A stretch of 45,638 nucleotides of DNA from Actinobacteria bacterium UBA2286. GTDB lineage: Bacteria > Actinomycetota > Coriobacteriia > Anaerosomatales > Anaerosomataceae. The DNA is taken from NCBI GenBank assembly GCA_002345925.1, contig DDWM01000004.1, forward strand, positions 1-45,638, given 5' to 3'. A program made the position numbers and the translations under genes. This document shows, piece by piece, positions 25,977 to 34,490 of this stretch; within the stretch, counting starts at the first letter, position 1, and every line of letters begins with the position of its first letter. The notes beneath the pieces are model-generated. The model was not told the origin of the DNA. It did not search any database and saw only the letters and a program-made list of their open reading frames with translations.

Positions 25977-25995
25977 GGCGCTCACCTCCGAGACG

Positions 25996-26037
25996 AGCGT
26001 ACGCTGGAGCTGTGGCGAGTGTCAATACACGGTGTAT
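25996..26037 (-). promoter_or_regulatory. Promoter and operator of the mazEF-like pair
   Basis: Minus strand: a perfect -35 TTGACA (26025-26020), 18-base spacer, -10 TACGCT (26001-25996). A perfect 13-bp palindrome ATACAC-G-GTGTAT (26025-26037) abuts the -35, as expected for an autoregulated antitoxin operator. Confidence 0.65.
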
Positions 26038-26052
26038 GTACGTGCGCTCGGA

Positions 26053-27231
26053 TCAGACGCGGCCTATCGACTTAGCGCTCAACCGCGAGAGTAGGGCGTC
26101 TCGCAGGCGCTCATCGTAGAAAGACGCGCCACGTAAATCGATATCGAGAGCCAGCACAGCTGCCAAGCGCTCCACAAGTAAAACGGTGCCGACGAAAGCC
26201 GTGGAGCGGCCGGAGCCCCGTCGCTGAAGCACTCCTGCAGCGTCCAGCCTCGCCAGGTCGTGAGCCGCTGTTGCCGCTGTGACGTCGACGACACTGCGGT
26301 AGTAGCGGTTGGTGACTTCTCGGCCCATGAAGCCCTCGTACAGCGCGTTCGCGGCGCGCGCGTCCGTCCCCGCTGCATGAACCGCGACATCTTCGAGCGC
26401 AAGCCACAGAAGGCGCTCGGCCGACTGCCTGAGCGACAATGCCTCGGCCTGTGAGCATTGTGCAAGGACGTGCGCGCTGATGAAAGGCGTGACGTCTGCC
26501 GTAGGGGCCCACTCGCTGCCTAGACACGAGAATGCGTCGTAGTACTCTGCGCGGTGCCTACCCCACCATTCCTCGAGACTGGTGAACTGCGGTAGCCGAT
26601 AGCCGCCCCGATACATCACAAGAGATGCGACGATGCGTGCCGTTCGCCCGTTGCCGTCGGAGAATGGGTGGACGCCCGCGAGGCGAACGTGCGCCAGTGC
26701 TGCGGCGATAGGAGCCGACTGGTTATCGGCACCAGAGTCCAGCCAGCCGACAAGGTCCTCCGTCAACGCAGGTACCTGCTCGGGAGGTGGCGGGACGTAG
26801 AGCTCTGTTCGCGAAACGCTGTCGACCACCCTGTTCTGGTTCTGGCGGTATCGTCCGGCCTGCTTCTCCCATGAACCCGCGAGTACACGCTCGTGGATGC
26901 CGCGAATCACCTCACTCTGCCACCTGAAGTCCGGATCATCGGCACGGCTGAGAACATGCCGCATCGCTTCCCGGTAGCCCGTGACCAGATCGGCATCCTC
27001 ACTGGAGACAGCCTCCGGACGATCGCCGGCAAGTATCCGACGGACCTCATCAACGGTGACCGGGATTCCCTCCATAGAGACCGAAGCACCGACAGCCTCG
27101 GCCTCCAGCTCTCGCCTCATGTGGCCATACCAGGCGCGCGGCAGCATCGCCTGCTCGTCAAGGGCTCTACGCAGCTCCTCGAAGCGGGCTAGGGTCGCGA
27201 AGGTTTCGTCGGTAATCACGTAGCGGTACAT
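26053..27231 (-). CDS. Fic-family AMPylase with C-terminal winged helix
   Basis: 392 residues. The catalytic Fic motif HPFSDGNGRTAR (near residue 195) matches HPFx[D/E]GNGRxxR, so the enzyme should transfer AMP from ATP to target proteins. The N-terminus has an SVSMEGI inhibitory helix motif (S/T-x-x-x-E-G, near residue 47), making it a class II Fic that autoinhibits. The C-terminal HTH (YYRSVVDVTAATAAHDLARLDAAGVLQRRG, about 315-345) suggests DNA binding. GAGGTC lies before the ATG at 27231; the frame extends seven codons further with no site. Its target is unknown. Confidence 0.93.
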   Translation of the reverse strand: MYRYVITDETFATLARFEELRRALDEQAMLPRAWYGHMRRELEAEAVGASVSMEGIPVTVDEVRRILAGDRPEAVSSEDADLVTGYREAMRHVLSRADDPDFRWQSEVIRGIHERVLAGSWEKQAGRYRQNQNRVVDSVSRTELYVPPPPEQVPALTEDLVGWLDSGADNQSAPIAAALAHVRLAGVHPFSDGNGRTARIVASLVMYRGGYRLPQFTSLEEWWGRHRAEYYDAFSCLGSEWAPTADVTPFISAHVLAQCSQAEALSLRQSAERLLWLALEDVAVHAAGTDARAANALYEGFMGREVTNRYYRSVVDVTAATAAHDLARLDAAGVLQRRGSGRSTAFVGTVLLVERLAAVLALDIDLRGASFYDERLRDALLSRLSAKSIGRV

Positions 27232-27267
27232 GCTGACCTCGATTGCAAACATATATCATCTAATCAT

Positions 27268-27302
27268 GTAAACGATTTTACGATACTTTGTGGAATCGTC
27301 AA
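27268..27302 (-). promoter_or_regulatory. Promoter and operator of the Fic gene
   Basis: Minus strand: -35 TTGACG (27302-27297), 16-base spacer, -10 TAAAAT (27280-27275). The -10 is covered by an inverted repeat GTAAA-CGAT-TTTAC (27268-27281). The Fic protein's own winged helix is a candidate binder (inference). The patch is noticeably AT-rich for this window. Confidence 0.6.
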
Positions 27303-27317
27303 GGCCGGGAGGCGCTG

Positions 27318-27578
27318 TCACTTCGCAGCACACGCCCGCCGGTGGCCTACTCGTACGACCCACACGACAAGCTGGGCGTCTTCGATCGAATACACCACTC
27401 GATAATCGCCGACGCGGACGCGGTATCGCTCCAACGCCGAGAGCTTCTCGCACCCGCGAGGCCGCGGATCATCCGCGAGCGCTCCGACGCGATCCATGAT
27501 GCGGGCGCGGTCGGCTGCCGGAAGCGGCTCAAGGTCCTTCAGGACCGAGCGCTTCAGCGAGACGCTATAGCTTGCCAT
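27318..27578 (-). CDS. RelE/ParE-family toxin
   Basis: 86 residues, typical for RelE. It begins MASYSVSLKRSVLKDLEPLP, with ARIMDRVGALADDPRP and LRVGDYRVVYSIEDAQLVVWVVRVGHR, the RelE/ParE core. Such proteins cleave ribosome-bound mRNA or, as ParE, poison gyrase; the C-terminal arginine and histidine (VGHRR) favour the mRNA-cutting type. It overlaps the antitoxin stop by 14 bp. Confidence 0.92.
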   Translation of the reverse strand: MASYSVSLKRSVLKDLEPLPAADRARIMDRVGALADDPRPRGCEKLSALERYRVRVGDYRVVYSIEDAQLVVWVVRVGHRRACAAK

Positions 27579-27795
27579 CGCGCTTCAGGTACGCGAGCGC
27601 CTCTTCATACGCGATGAGTGGCTCGTCGGCGCGTTCTGCGAACGCTCGCAGGTCCTCTTCATCCTCGATGAGGGCGGCTCGAATCGCCTCGTTCACGAGG
27701 TCGGACACCGAGCGGTCTGTGGCTGCTGCCTTCAGGCGCAGCGCCTGGTGGAGTTCTGGCTCCAGATAGACTGTCGAACGGCGTGGTTGAGACAT
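27565..27795 (-). CDS. Ribbon-helix-helix antitoxin of the RelE-like toxin
   Basis: 76 residues. The RHH fold is plain: strand RRSTVYLEPELHQAL, helices LKAAATDRSVSDLVNEAIRAAL, then an acidic toxin-binding tail (EDEEDLRAFAERADEPLIAYEEAL). The ATG at 27795 has GAGG eight bases upstream; an ATG and GTG lie a few codons earlier. It would bind the inverted repeat at 27810-27841 directly upstream and neutralise the toxin. Confidence 0.92.
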   Translation of the reverse strand: MSQPRRSTVYLEPELHQALRLKAAATDRSVSDLVNEAIRAALIEDEEDLRAFAERADEPLIAYEEALAYLKRDGKL

Positions 27796-27809
27796 GTTCA
27801 TCACCTCAA

Positions 27810-27843
27810 GAACACCATAACGCTATAACGTTGTGGTGTTCAA
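27810..27843 (-). promoter_or_regulatory. Autoregulatory operator and promoter of the RHH-RelE pair
   Basis: Minus strand: -35 TTGAAC (27843-27838), 18-base spacer, -10 TATGGT (27819-27814). The inverted repeat GAACACCA (27810-27817)/TGGTGTTC (27834-27841) spans from -35 to -10, with inner ATAACG direct repeats. The trpA stop is only 18 bases downstream of it. Confidence 0.72.
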
Positions 27844-27858
27844 GGCTCTCTGTCCCGG

Positions 27859-28635
27859 CTACCCTTTGATGGCCCCCGCCAGCTCCCGTACGAACGCCTC
27901 CAGCTCCGCAGCGTCACCTTGCCTCCGCACGATCGCGCTGCCGACGACGACGCCGTCGGCGATCCTCGCTACCTCGGCGGCCTGTTCGGGCGTGCCGACG
28001 CCGAAGCCGACGGCGACCGGCAGCGTCGTGTGCTCGCGCACGCGCGCAACAAGTCCGGCGAGTCCCGCCGCGACCTCCGCACGCTCCCCCGTCACGCCGA
28101 GTGACGACACCACGTACACGAAGCCGCGCGAGCGCGCTCCAAGCGCATCCAGGCGCGCAGGCGTGGACGTCGGCGCCGCCAGGAAGACAGTGTCGATGCC
28201 GAGCGGTTGGCTCTCGGCAAGCCAACGGTCAGCCATGGGAGAGTCCGGCGGCAGGTCGGGCACGATGAAGCCGCTCACGCCTGCCTCGGCGGCAAGGGTC
28301 GCCACGCGCGGGAAGCCGAGGCGCATCATCGGGTTCAAGTACGTCATGAGCGCGACCGGCGGTGCATCCGCATTCGCGCCGAGGAACTCACCGGCAAGCG
28401 CGATTGTCTCGGCAAGGCCGAAGCCGTTGGCGAGCGCCGCCTTGCCTGCCTCGACGATGACGGGACCGTCGGCCACAGCGTCACCGTATGGCACGCCTAA
28501 CTCGATGACGCCCGCACCACCGCGGGCAACAGCCTCAAGCGCGGCAAGTGAGCTCGCGCGGTCCGGGTAGCCGGCCATCACGTAGGCGACGAGCACGGGC
28601 CCGGGCGCGAACGCCGCCGAGAGCGGCCTACTCAA
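27859..28635 (-). CDS. trpA: Tryptophan synthase alpha chain
   Basis: 258 residues, the normal size. It cleaves indole-3-glycerol phosphate to indole and glyceraldehyde 3-phosphate. Key features: VAYVMAGYPD, the catalytic Glu in GAGVIELGVPYGDAVADGPVI (near residue 45) with Asp 56, PLGIDTVFLAAPTSTPARL and the phosphate loop GFGVGTPEQ (near 210). TTG at 28635 is the start that fits, overlapping the trpB1 stop by 8 bp with AGGCGGG upstream. It is the last gene of the trp operon, followed by the toxin-antitoxin islet. Confidence 0.95.
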   Translation of the reverse strand: MSRPLSAAFAPGPVLVAYVMAGYPDRASSLAALEAVARGGAGVIELGVPYGDAVADGPVIVEAGKAALANGFGLAETIALAGEFLGANADAPPVALMTYLNPMMRLGFPRVATLAAEAGVSGFIVPDLPPDSPMADRWLAESQPLGIDTVFLAAPTSTPARLDALGARSRGFVYVVSSLGVTGERAEVAAGLAGLVARVREHTTLPVAVGFGVGTPEQAAEVARIADGVVVGSAIVRRQGDAAELEAFVRELAGAIKG

Positions 28636-29866
28636 CGCCGAGACCCGCCTCTCGCACGATGTCCATATCCTTGTCGCCTCGGCCACTCACGTTCACGATC
28701 ACGACCGCGTCGGGGCCAAGCTCGGCGGCAAGCCTCGGCAGGAGCGCGAGGGCATGCGAGGACTCGATCGCCGGGATGATGCCTTCAGTGCGCGTGCAGA
28801 GCGCGAATGCGTCCACAGCCTCCTGGTCAGTGACCGCGTCGTAGCGCACGAGGCCTTCGTCCTTCAGGAAGCTGTGTTCCGGGCCAACACCGGGATAATC
28901 CAGACCAGCCGAGATGCTGTATGCCTCAAGCGGATTGCCCGCGTCGTCTTGCAGCACGTAGCTGTAGAAGCCGTGCAGCACGCCGGGCGAGCCCTTGGTG
29001 AGCGCGGCACCGTGCTTGCCGGATTCCAGGCCGAGACCAGCCGCCTCTGCACCGATGAGAAGCGGGCGCTTCTCGGCAGGTACTTCGTGCAGGAACGGAT
29101 AGAACATGCCGGCGGCGTTGCTGCCACCGCCAACACACGCGATGACCGCGTCCACGCGCGGGATGGCCTTCTCGGCGATCTGCGCGATGGTCTCCGTGCC
29201 GATGACGGCCTGGAAGTCGCGCACCATCGCCGGATACGGATGCGGACCCACGACCGAGCCGATCACGTAGAAGGTGTCTTCCACGCGCTCGACCCAGTGG
29301 CGAAGCGCGGCTGTCACGGCGTCGGCGAGTGTGCCGGAACCTTCATCTACGGGCACGACCTCTGCGCCGAGGAGACGCATCTTGTAGACGTTCAGGGACT
29401 GACGACGGATGTCCTCGGTACCCATGAAGACGGCGCACTCGAGGCCCATGAGCGCGGCGGTGGTCGCTGTCGCGACGCCGTGCTGGCCGGCGCCGGTCTC
29501 GGCGATCACGCGGTGCTTGCCCATGCGCTTGGCGAGCAGGCACTGCCCGAGCGTGTTGTTGATCTTGTGCGCGCCTGTGTGATTGAGGTCCTCGCGCTTG
29601 AGGTATACGGCGCCAAGGCCGGTTGCCTCGGCGAGACGGTCGGCGCGGTAGAGGGGCGAAGGACGGCCAACGTAGTCCGCGAGGAGCAGATTCAGCTCCT
29701 CGGCAAACGTCGGGTCGGCCTGCGCGGTGCGATATGCGGCCTCAAGCTCGGCGAGAACAGGCATGACCGTCTCGGGCACGAACGTGCCACCGTACGGGCC
29801 GAAGAAGCCCTGAGCGTCGGGGCTGGCGTACGCGTCATCAGCGGACGGCAGAAGTACCTCAGGCAT
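28628..29866 (-). CDS. trpB: Tryptophan synthase beta chain, TrpB1 type
   Basis: 412 residues, standard TrpB. It joins indole and serine using PLP. The lysine that holds PLP is in KREDLNHTGAHKINNTLGQ (near residue 92), GSVVGPHPYPAMVRDFQAVIG and the phosphate loop VIACVGGGSNAAG (near 240) are intact, and the C-terminal SGRGDKDMD is present. It lies next to trpA, its natural alpha partner, while a second, TrpB2-type gene sits two genes upstream. The start is ATG with GGAGGGATGAC upstream. Confidence 0.97.
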   Translation of the reverse strand: MPEVLLPSADDAYASPDAQGFFGPYGGTFVPETVMPVLAELEAAYRTAQADPTFAEELNLLLADYVGRPSPLYRADRLAEATGLGAVYLKREDLNHTGAHKINNTLGQCLLAKRMGKHRVIAETGAGQHGVATATTAALMGLECAVFMGTEDIRRQSLNVYKMRLLGAEVVPVDEGSGTLADAVTAALRHWVERVEDTFYVIGSVVGPHPYPAMVRDFQAVIGTETIAQIAEKAIPRVDAVIACVGGGSNAAGMFYPFLHEVPAEKRPLLIGAEAAGLGLESGKHGAALTKGSPGVLHGFYSYVLQDDAGNPLEAYSISAGLDYPGVGPEHSFLKDEGLVRYDAVTDQEAVDAFALCTRTEGIIPAIESSHALALLPRLAAELGPDAVVIVNVSGRGDKDMDIVREAGLGVE

Positions 29867-29869
29867 GCG

Positions 29870-30535
29870 TCATCCCTCCAGGTTAGCCGCGGGCGCGGCT
29901 GCGACGGTTGCATCGGCCGCGCGTACGGCGGCCATGAATGCTGCGATTTTGATGGGATCCTTGTGGCCGGGGTGTTCCTCGACCCCCGAGGAAACATCTA
30001 CGGCAAACGGGCGGGCGATGCGAATCGCCTCGGCCACGTTGAGCGGTGAGAGACCGCCGGCAAGGAAAAGAGAAAACCCTCCGGGGCGGTTGCGAGTGAG
30101 GATTTGCCAGTCGAACGTCCGTCCGGTCCCGCCACGCTTGTGAGAGTCCGTTGCGTCGAGGAGAAAGGCCGAGACCGATCCCCGGAAGGGTTCGAGAGTC
30201 TCAAGAGCGAACTCCGTGCCGACTTGCATCGCTTTGATCACCGGAACCGGTGCCGCCGCACAAATCTCCGGAGATTCATCCCCGTGGAACTGAACATACG
30301 TCAACCCGATGCGCTCTACCGCCTCGGCTACGAACTCCGGTTTGGCGTTGACGAACACACCCACGCGCGCCACGAGCGGCGGAACACCCGCAAGCGACCT
30401 GGCCGCCTCGGCGATGGTGACTTGCCGAGAACTCGGGGCGAGCACGACCCCGAGGGCGTCGGCGCCGGCCATAACGGCGGTCCGTGCATCCCCGGGATTC
30501 GTGATTCCGCATATCTTGACGCGCGTGCGGTGCAT
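29870..30535 (-). CDS. trpF: Phosphoribosylanthranilate isomerase
   Basis: 221 residues. It opens RVKICGITNPGDARTAVMAGADALGVV with the catalytic Cys (near residue 8), then VQFHGDESPEICA (near 85), FLLDATDSHKRGGTGRTFDW with the catalytic Asp (near 130) and FLAGGLSPLNVAEAI (near 165), all TrpF signatures. It converts phosphoribosylanthranilate to CdRP. The C-terminal tail (VRAADATVAAAPAANLEG) is an uncharged addition. ATG start after AAGGAG. It sits between the two trpB genes. Confidence 0.95.
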   Translation of the reverse strand: MHRTRVKICGITNPGDARTAVMAGADALGVVLAPSSRQVTIAEAARSLAGVPPLVARVGVFVNAKPEFVAEAVERIGLTYVQFHGDESPEICAAAPVPVIKAMQVGTEFALETLEPFRGSVSAFLLDATDSHKRGGTGRTFDWQILTRNRPGGFSLFLAGGLSPLNVAEAIRIARPFAVDVSSGVEEHPGHKDPIKIAAFMAAVRAADATVAAAPAANLEG

Positions 30536-30543
30536 GATTCTCC

Positions 30544-31914
30544 TTAGAGAGCGTCGTCGCAGAGCGTGGCGCCCGCTGCGAAGTCGAAGTCCTTGAGCTC
30601 GCCGGCGTTGTACGCGGCGTATGCAGCCAGGTCGAAGTGACCATGACCGGACAGGTTGAACAGGATGGTGCGGTCCTCGCCCTTCGCCTGAGCGTCCTTT
30701 GCCTCGTTGATAGCGGCAAGGATCGCATGGCTGGACTCCGGCGCAGGCAGGATACCCTCGGCGCGCGCGAACTGCACGGATGCAGCAAAGCACGCGGTCT
30801 GGTCGACGGCGACTGCCTCGGCTTCACCCTCATGCACGAGCTGCGATACCAGCGGCGAATCGCCATGATAGCGAAGGCCACCGGCGTGGATACCGGCCGG
30901 CACGAAGTCATGGCCGAGCGTGTACATGAGCATCTGCGGCGTCATGCCGGCCTCGTCACCGAGGTCGTAGCGATACTCGCCAGCGGTGAGCGTCGGGCAT
31001 GCCTTCGGCTCCACGGCAAGCAGGCGCGCCTTGCTCTTACCCTCAAGCTTACGGTGATAGTACGGGAACGCGATGCCGGCGAAGTTGGAGCCACCGCCCA
31101 CACACGCGATAACGACATCGGGCTCTTCATTGGCAAGCGCCATCTGCTCGATGGCTTCCTGGCCGATGATCGTCTGGTGCAGGCACACGTGGTTGAGCAC
31201 GCTTCCGAGCGCGTAGTGCGTGCCCGGATCCTTGATAGCAACCTCGCAGGCCTCGGAAATAGCGATGCCGAGCGACCCCGTGGAGTCCGGATCCATCGCA
31301 AGCACGTGACGGCCCGACTCGGTTAGATTGCTTGGCGACTTGTGCACTATGCCGCCATACGTCTCCATCAGGATCCGGCGGTACGGCTTCTGGTCGTAGC
31401 TGACGCCGACCATGAAGACCTCGACGTCGATGCCATAGAGCGCACCGGCGATCGACATGGCGCTACCCCACTGGCCGGCACCGGTCTCCGTCGCGATCTT
31501 GGTGATACCCTCGGCCTTGTTGTAGTACGCCTGCGGGATGGCGGTGTTGGGCTTGTGGCTGCCTGCTGGTGAAACGCCTTCGTACTTGTAGAAGATCTTG
31601 ACGCCCTCGGGAAGGCCCAGATCCTTCTCCAGCTGACGCGCGCGCAGCAGCGGAGACGGACGGTACGTCTTGTACACGTCGATGACCGCGCCGGGGATGT
31701 CGATCCAGCGCTCCGCCGACATCTCCTGCTTGAGAATCTCCATCGGGAAGAGCGAAGCAAGGCGCTCGCCGATCTGGTCGGGCGTGAGCTCGGTGCCGTC
31801 GGGTGCGAACGCCTTCGGCGGTGCCGGCGGGCTCTTGAGATCGGGAACGATGTTGTACCAGGCCTCAGGGATCCTGGTCTCATCGAGTCCGAACCTGGTC
31901 TTATCGCTGCCCAT
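30544..31914 (-). CDS. trpB2: TrpB2-type tryptophan synthase beta-like protein
   Basis: 456 residues, about 45 longer than TrpB1. It has GVSPAGSHKPNTAIPQAYY with the PLP lysine, VIACVGGGSNFAGIAFPYYH with the phosphate loop and SPAGSHKPN in place of the TrpB1 TGAHKIN, which places it in the TrpB2 (TIGR01415) branch. TrpB2 enzymes work with no alpha subunit or a different one and may salvage free indole or serve as an O-phosphoserine-using variant (family knowledge). GGGAGGGAG is upstream of its ATG. Its place inside the same operon as trpB1 is notable. Confidence 0.95.
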   Translation of the reverse strand: MGSDKTRFGLDETRIPEAWYNIVPDLKSPPAPPKAFAPDGTELTPDQIGERLASLFPMEILKQEMSAERWIDIPGAVIDVYKTYRPSPLLRARQLEKDLGLPEGVKIFYKYEGVSPAGSHKPNTAIPQAYYNKAEGITKIATETGAGQWGSAMSIAGALYGIDVEVFMVGVSYDQKPYRRILMETYGGIVHKSPSNLTESGRHVLAMDPDSTGSLGIAISEACEVAIKDPGTHYALGSVLNHVCLHQTIIGQEAIEQMALANEEPDVVIACVGGGSNFAGIAFPYYHRKLEGKSKARLLAVEPKACPTLTAGEYRYDLGDEAGMTPQMLMYTLGHDFVPAGIHAGGLRYHGDSPLVSQLVHEGEAEAVAVDQTACFAASVQFARAEGILPAPESSHAILAAINEAKDAQAKGEDRTILFNLSGHGHFDLAAYAAYNAGELKDFDFAAGATLCDDAL

Positions 31915-31986
31915 GTCTATCTCCCTCCCGGGGCGCCTGCCCCGAAATCCTGCGGCCCGCCGTGTGACGGTTCCGCCTGTTCCCTG

Positions 31987-32787
31987 CTATTCCGCGGGCG
32001 GTCGCTTATCGACACCCGTCAACTCCACAAGCACATCCTCGGGATACGCAGACCGCATAAGCGTCTCGCCAACCAGCACCGCGTGCGCACCGACTGCGGC
32101 TGCGGCTTCAATGTCCGAGCGGGTCTTGATGCCGCTTGCTGCCACGACAGTGACGTCGTACCGACCCGCTGCCTCGATGACTTCGCGCGCTCGCGCTGTG
32201 TCGACCTCAAGCGTGCGAAGGTCCCGGCTGTTCACCGCGATAACGCCGGAGCGCACACCAAGTGCGATGGTGAGCTCTTCTTCCGAGACGATCTCGACCA
32301 GCGGTGTCATGCCGAGCGTCTCGGCCGTGTGCGCGAAGTCGCGCGTCATGTGGCCGAGGACCGACACCATAAGCAGCACGGCGTCGGCACCGTGGCCGCG
32401 CGCGACAAAGAGCTGCACCGGATCCACGATGAAATCCTTGCAGAGCACCGGTATGTCCACCGCGTCAGCCACGTCCGAAAGATCGGTGAAGCTCCCGCCG
32501 AAGTACTCCGGCTCGGTGAGGACGCTGATCGCGGCCGCCCCGCCATCCTGGTAGTGCAGCGCCTGCTTGGAGGCCTCGCAGTCCGGAGCGATCGCACCCG
32601 CGCTTGGCGACGCCTTCTTCACCTCGGCGATAACTGCCACGTCCTGGCGATCGCGGAGCGCGGAGGCGAAGTCCCGCGGTGGCCGAGAGCAGCACGCGAG
32701 GCGCTCGCGGTCGGCCGGCGACAAGTCGCCGTACTCGGCCTTGATGCGCTCATAGCGCTTGGACATCATCGTCTCGAGGAAGTTCAC
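31987..32787 (-). CDS. trpC: Indole-3-glycerol phosphate synthase
   Basis: 266 residues. It closes CdRP to indole-3-glycerol phosphate. Motifs: VIAEVKKASPSAGAI with the catalytic Lys (near 53) and Ser-Ala-Gly, ISVLTEPEYFGGSF (Glu, near 92), PVLCKDFIVDPVQL (Lys, near 114), GVIAVNSRDLRTLEVD (Asn-Ser-Arg, near 180) and AASGIKTRSDI (near 210). GTG start; its codon overlaps the trpD stop (GTGA). Confidence 0.97.
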   Translation of the reverse strand: MNFLETMMSKRYERIKAEYGDLSPADRERLACCSRPPRDFASALRDRQDVAVIAEVKKASPSAGAIAPDCEASKQALHYQDGGAAAISVLTEPEYFGGSFTDLSDVADAVDIPVLCKDFIVDPVQLFVARGHGADAVLLMVSVLGHMTRDFAHTAETLGMTPLVEIVSEEELTIALGVRSGVIAVNSRDLRTLEVDTARAREVIEAAGRYDVTVVAASGIKTRSDIEAAAAVGAHAVLVGETLMRSAYPEDVLVELTGVDKRPPAE

Positions 32788-34490
32788 GCGCTCGCCTCCC
32801 CCGCCAGCCGTGCGCTGACGCTCACGAGAAGTTCGAGCGACTCGGCAGCGCGACCGGAGTCGATGGACTCACGGGCGCACACGACACCCTCGGCAAGGTC
32901 CGCGACCTCGCCTGCGGCAAGCAGCGCGGCAGCCGCGTTCACAAGCACGACGTCGCGCTTGGGGCCGTGCTCCCCGCCGAGGATAGCGCGCAGGATGGCG
33001 GCGTTCTCGGCGGCGTCTCCACCGGCGATGTCTGCGAGCGTGCCGCGTGCAACGCCGATCTCCTCGGGCAGGACTGTGTAGGTGCGCACGCCGCCAGCTT
33101 CAGCATCGAACTCCGAGACGGTCGTCGGGCCGCTTGCCGAGACCTCGTCCATGCCGGGATGGCCGTGCACCACGAGGACCCGCTCGGCGCCCAGGCGTCC
33201 GGCGACTTCGGCCATGAGCGGCGCCAGGTTGGCGTCGTACACGCCTAGGAGCTGTCGCTTGGCGCCCGCAGGATTCGTGAGCGGTCCGAGGATGTTGAAG
33301 ACGGTGCGGATGCCGATCTCGCGGCGCGTGGGACCTGCGTGACGCATGCTCGCGTGGAGCGACTGCGCGAAGAGGAAGCCCACGCCGCACTCGTCGATGC
33401 AGCGCGCCATCGCGGTCGCGTCGAGGCCGACGTTCACACCAAGCGCTTCCAGCACGTCCGCGCTCCCCGCTGCCGAGGAGACTGCGCGGTTCCCGTGCTT
33501 GGCGACCGGCACGCCGGCGCCTGCGACCACGAACGCCGTGGTCGTGGAGATGTTGAAGGTATGGAGGCCGTCGCCACCGGTACCGCACGTGTCGATGTAG
33601 CGGGCAGCCGTCGGGCGCACGGGCGTGGCATGTTCGCGCATGGCGCGGGCGAAGCCGACGATCTCATCGACCGTCTCGCCCTTCATCCGCATCCCCACCA
33701 CCAGCGCACTGATCTGCGCCGAAGTCGCCTCGCCGTCCATGATCGAGCTCATTACCAGGTGCGCTTCGCTCTCAGAGAGCGCATCGCCGCTGCTCACGCG
33801 CGCTATCGCGCCGCCGACGCCGGTAACCTCGGCAAGCCTTGCCGAGGAACGCGCTGTGCCACCAGCCGCCGCGAGCGTGGCCGGAGCACCGGAAACGCCG
33901 CCGGAGAGCGGCACCTCTCCGGCTATGTCGAGGAAGTTGGCCAGGAGCTTGGTGCCCTCGGGCGTGAGCACGCTCTCGGGGTGGAACTGCACGCCAAAGA
34001 CGGGCTTTTCGCGATGCCGCAGGCCCATGATGACGCCGTCGGGCGTGTGCGCGGTGATCTCAAGTGTCGCGTCCGGCACGCTCGTCGCGTCCACGCAGAG
34101 TGAGTGGTAGCGAGTCGCCGTGAACGGGCTGGGAACGCCCGCGAAGATGCCGAGTCCGTCGTGCGTGATGTCGTCCGTCTTGCCATGCACCGGCTTGGGC
34201 GAGCGGCAGACGCTCCCGCCGTAGACCTCGGCTATCACCTGATGGCCGAGACACACACCTAGCACCGGCACACCGGCTTCCACCGCTGCACGCACGACAT
34301 CTGCCGAGATGCCCGCCTCGGCAGGCGTGCCCGGCCCGGGCGAGATGACGACGCCGGATGGCGCTAGCGCGAGCGCCTCGGCGGCGGTGATAGCGTCGTT
34401 GCGCTCCACGCGCACGTCGGCGCCAAGCGCGGCTAGAAGCTGCACGAGGTTGTACGTGAAAGAGTCGTAGTTGTCGATGACGAGGATCAT
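32784..34490 (-). CDS. trpGD: Fused anthranilate synthase glutaminase and anthranilate phosphoribosyltransferase
   Basis: 568 residues, a natural fusion like E. coli TrpGD. Residues 1-190 are the class I glutamine amidotransferase with GVCLGHQ (nucleophile Cys near 80) and FHPES (near 170), which feeds ammonia to TrpE. A linker of Ala, Gly and Ser (about 190-225) leads to TrpD (about 230-568) with TCGTGGDGLHTFNIST (near 305), GNRAVSSAAGSADVLEALG and the Mg sites. TrpE stop overlaps by ATGA. The fusion makes glutamine amidotransfer and PRPP transfer co-regulated. Confidence 0.96.
   Translation of the reverse strand: MILVIDNYDSFTYNLVQLLAALGADVRVERNDAITAAEALALAPSGVVISPGPGTPAEAGISADVVRAAVEAGVPVLGVCLGHQVIAEVYGGSVCRSPKPVHGKTDDITHDGLGIFAGVPSPFTATRYHSLCVDATSVPDATLEITAHTPDGVIMGLRHREKPVFGVQFHPESVLTPEGTKLLANFLDIAGEVPLSGGVSGAPATLAAAGGTARSSARLAEVTGVGGAIARVSSGDALSESEAHLVMSSIMDGEATSAQISALVVGMRMKGETVDEIVGFARAMREHATPVRPTAARYIDTCGTGGDGLHTFNISTTTAFVVAGAGVPVAKHGNRAVSSAAGSADVLEALGVNVGLDATAMARCIDECGVGFLFAQSLHASMRHAGPTRREIGIRTVFNILGPLTNPAGAKRQLLGVYDANLAPLMAEVAGRLGAERVLVVHGHPGMDEVSASGPTTVSEFDAEAGGVRTYTVLPEEIGVARGTLADIAGGDAAENAAILRAILGGEHGPKRDVVLVNAAAALLAAGEVADLAEGVVCARESIDSGRAAESLELLVSVSARLAGEASA

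Noticed and set aside
28754..30049. A long plus-strand open frame (431 codons) opposite trpB and trpF
   Set aside because: It is the antisense shadow of GC-rich genes whose protein motifs are clear; no ribosome site or family similarity. The same applies to several other long antisense frames across 1-45 kb.
30544..31914. TrpB2 as a duplicated, decaying copy of trpB1
   Set aside because: The gene is intact, longer, has all PLP residues and belongs to a separate subfamily.
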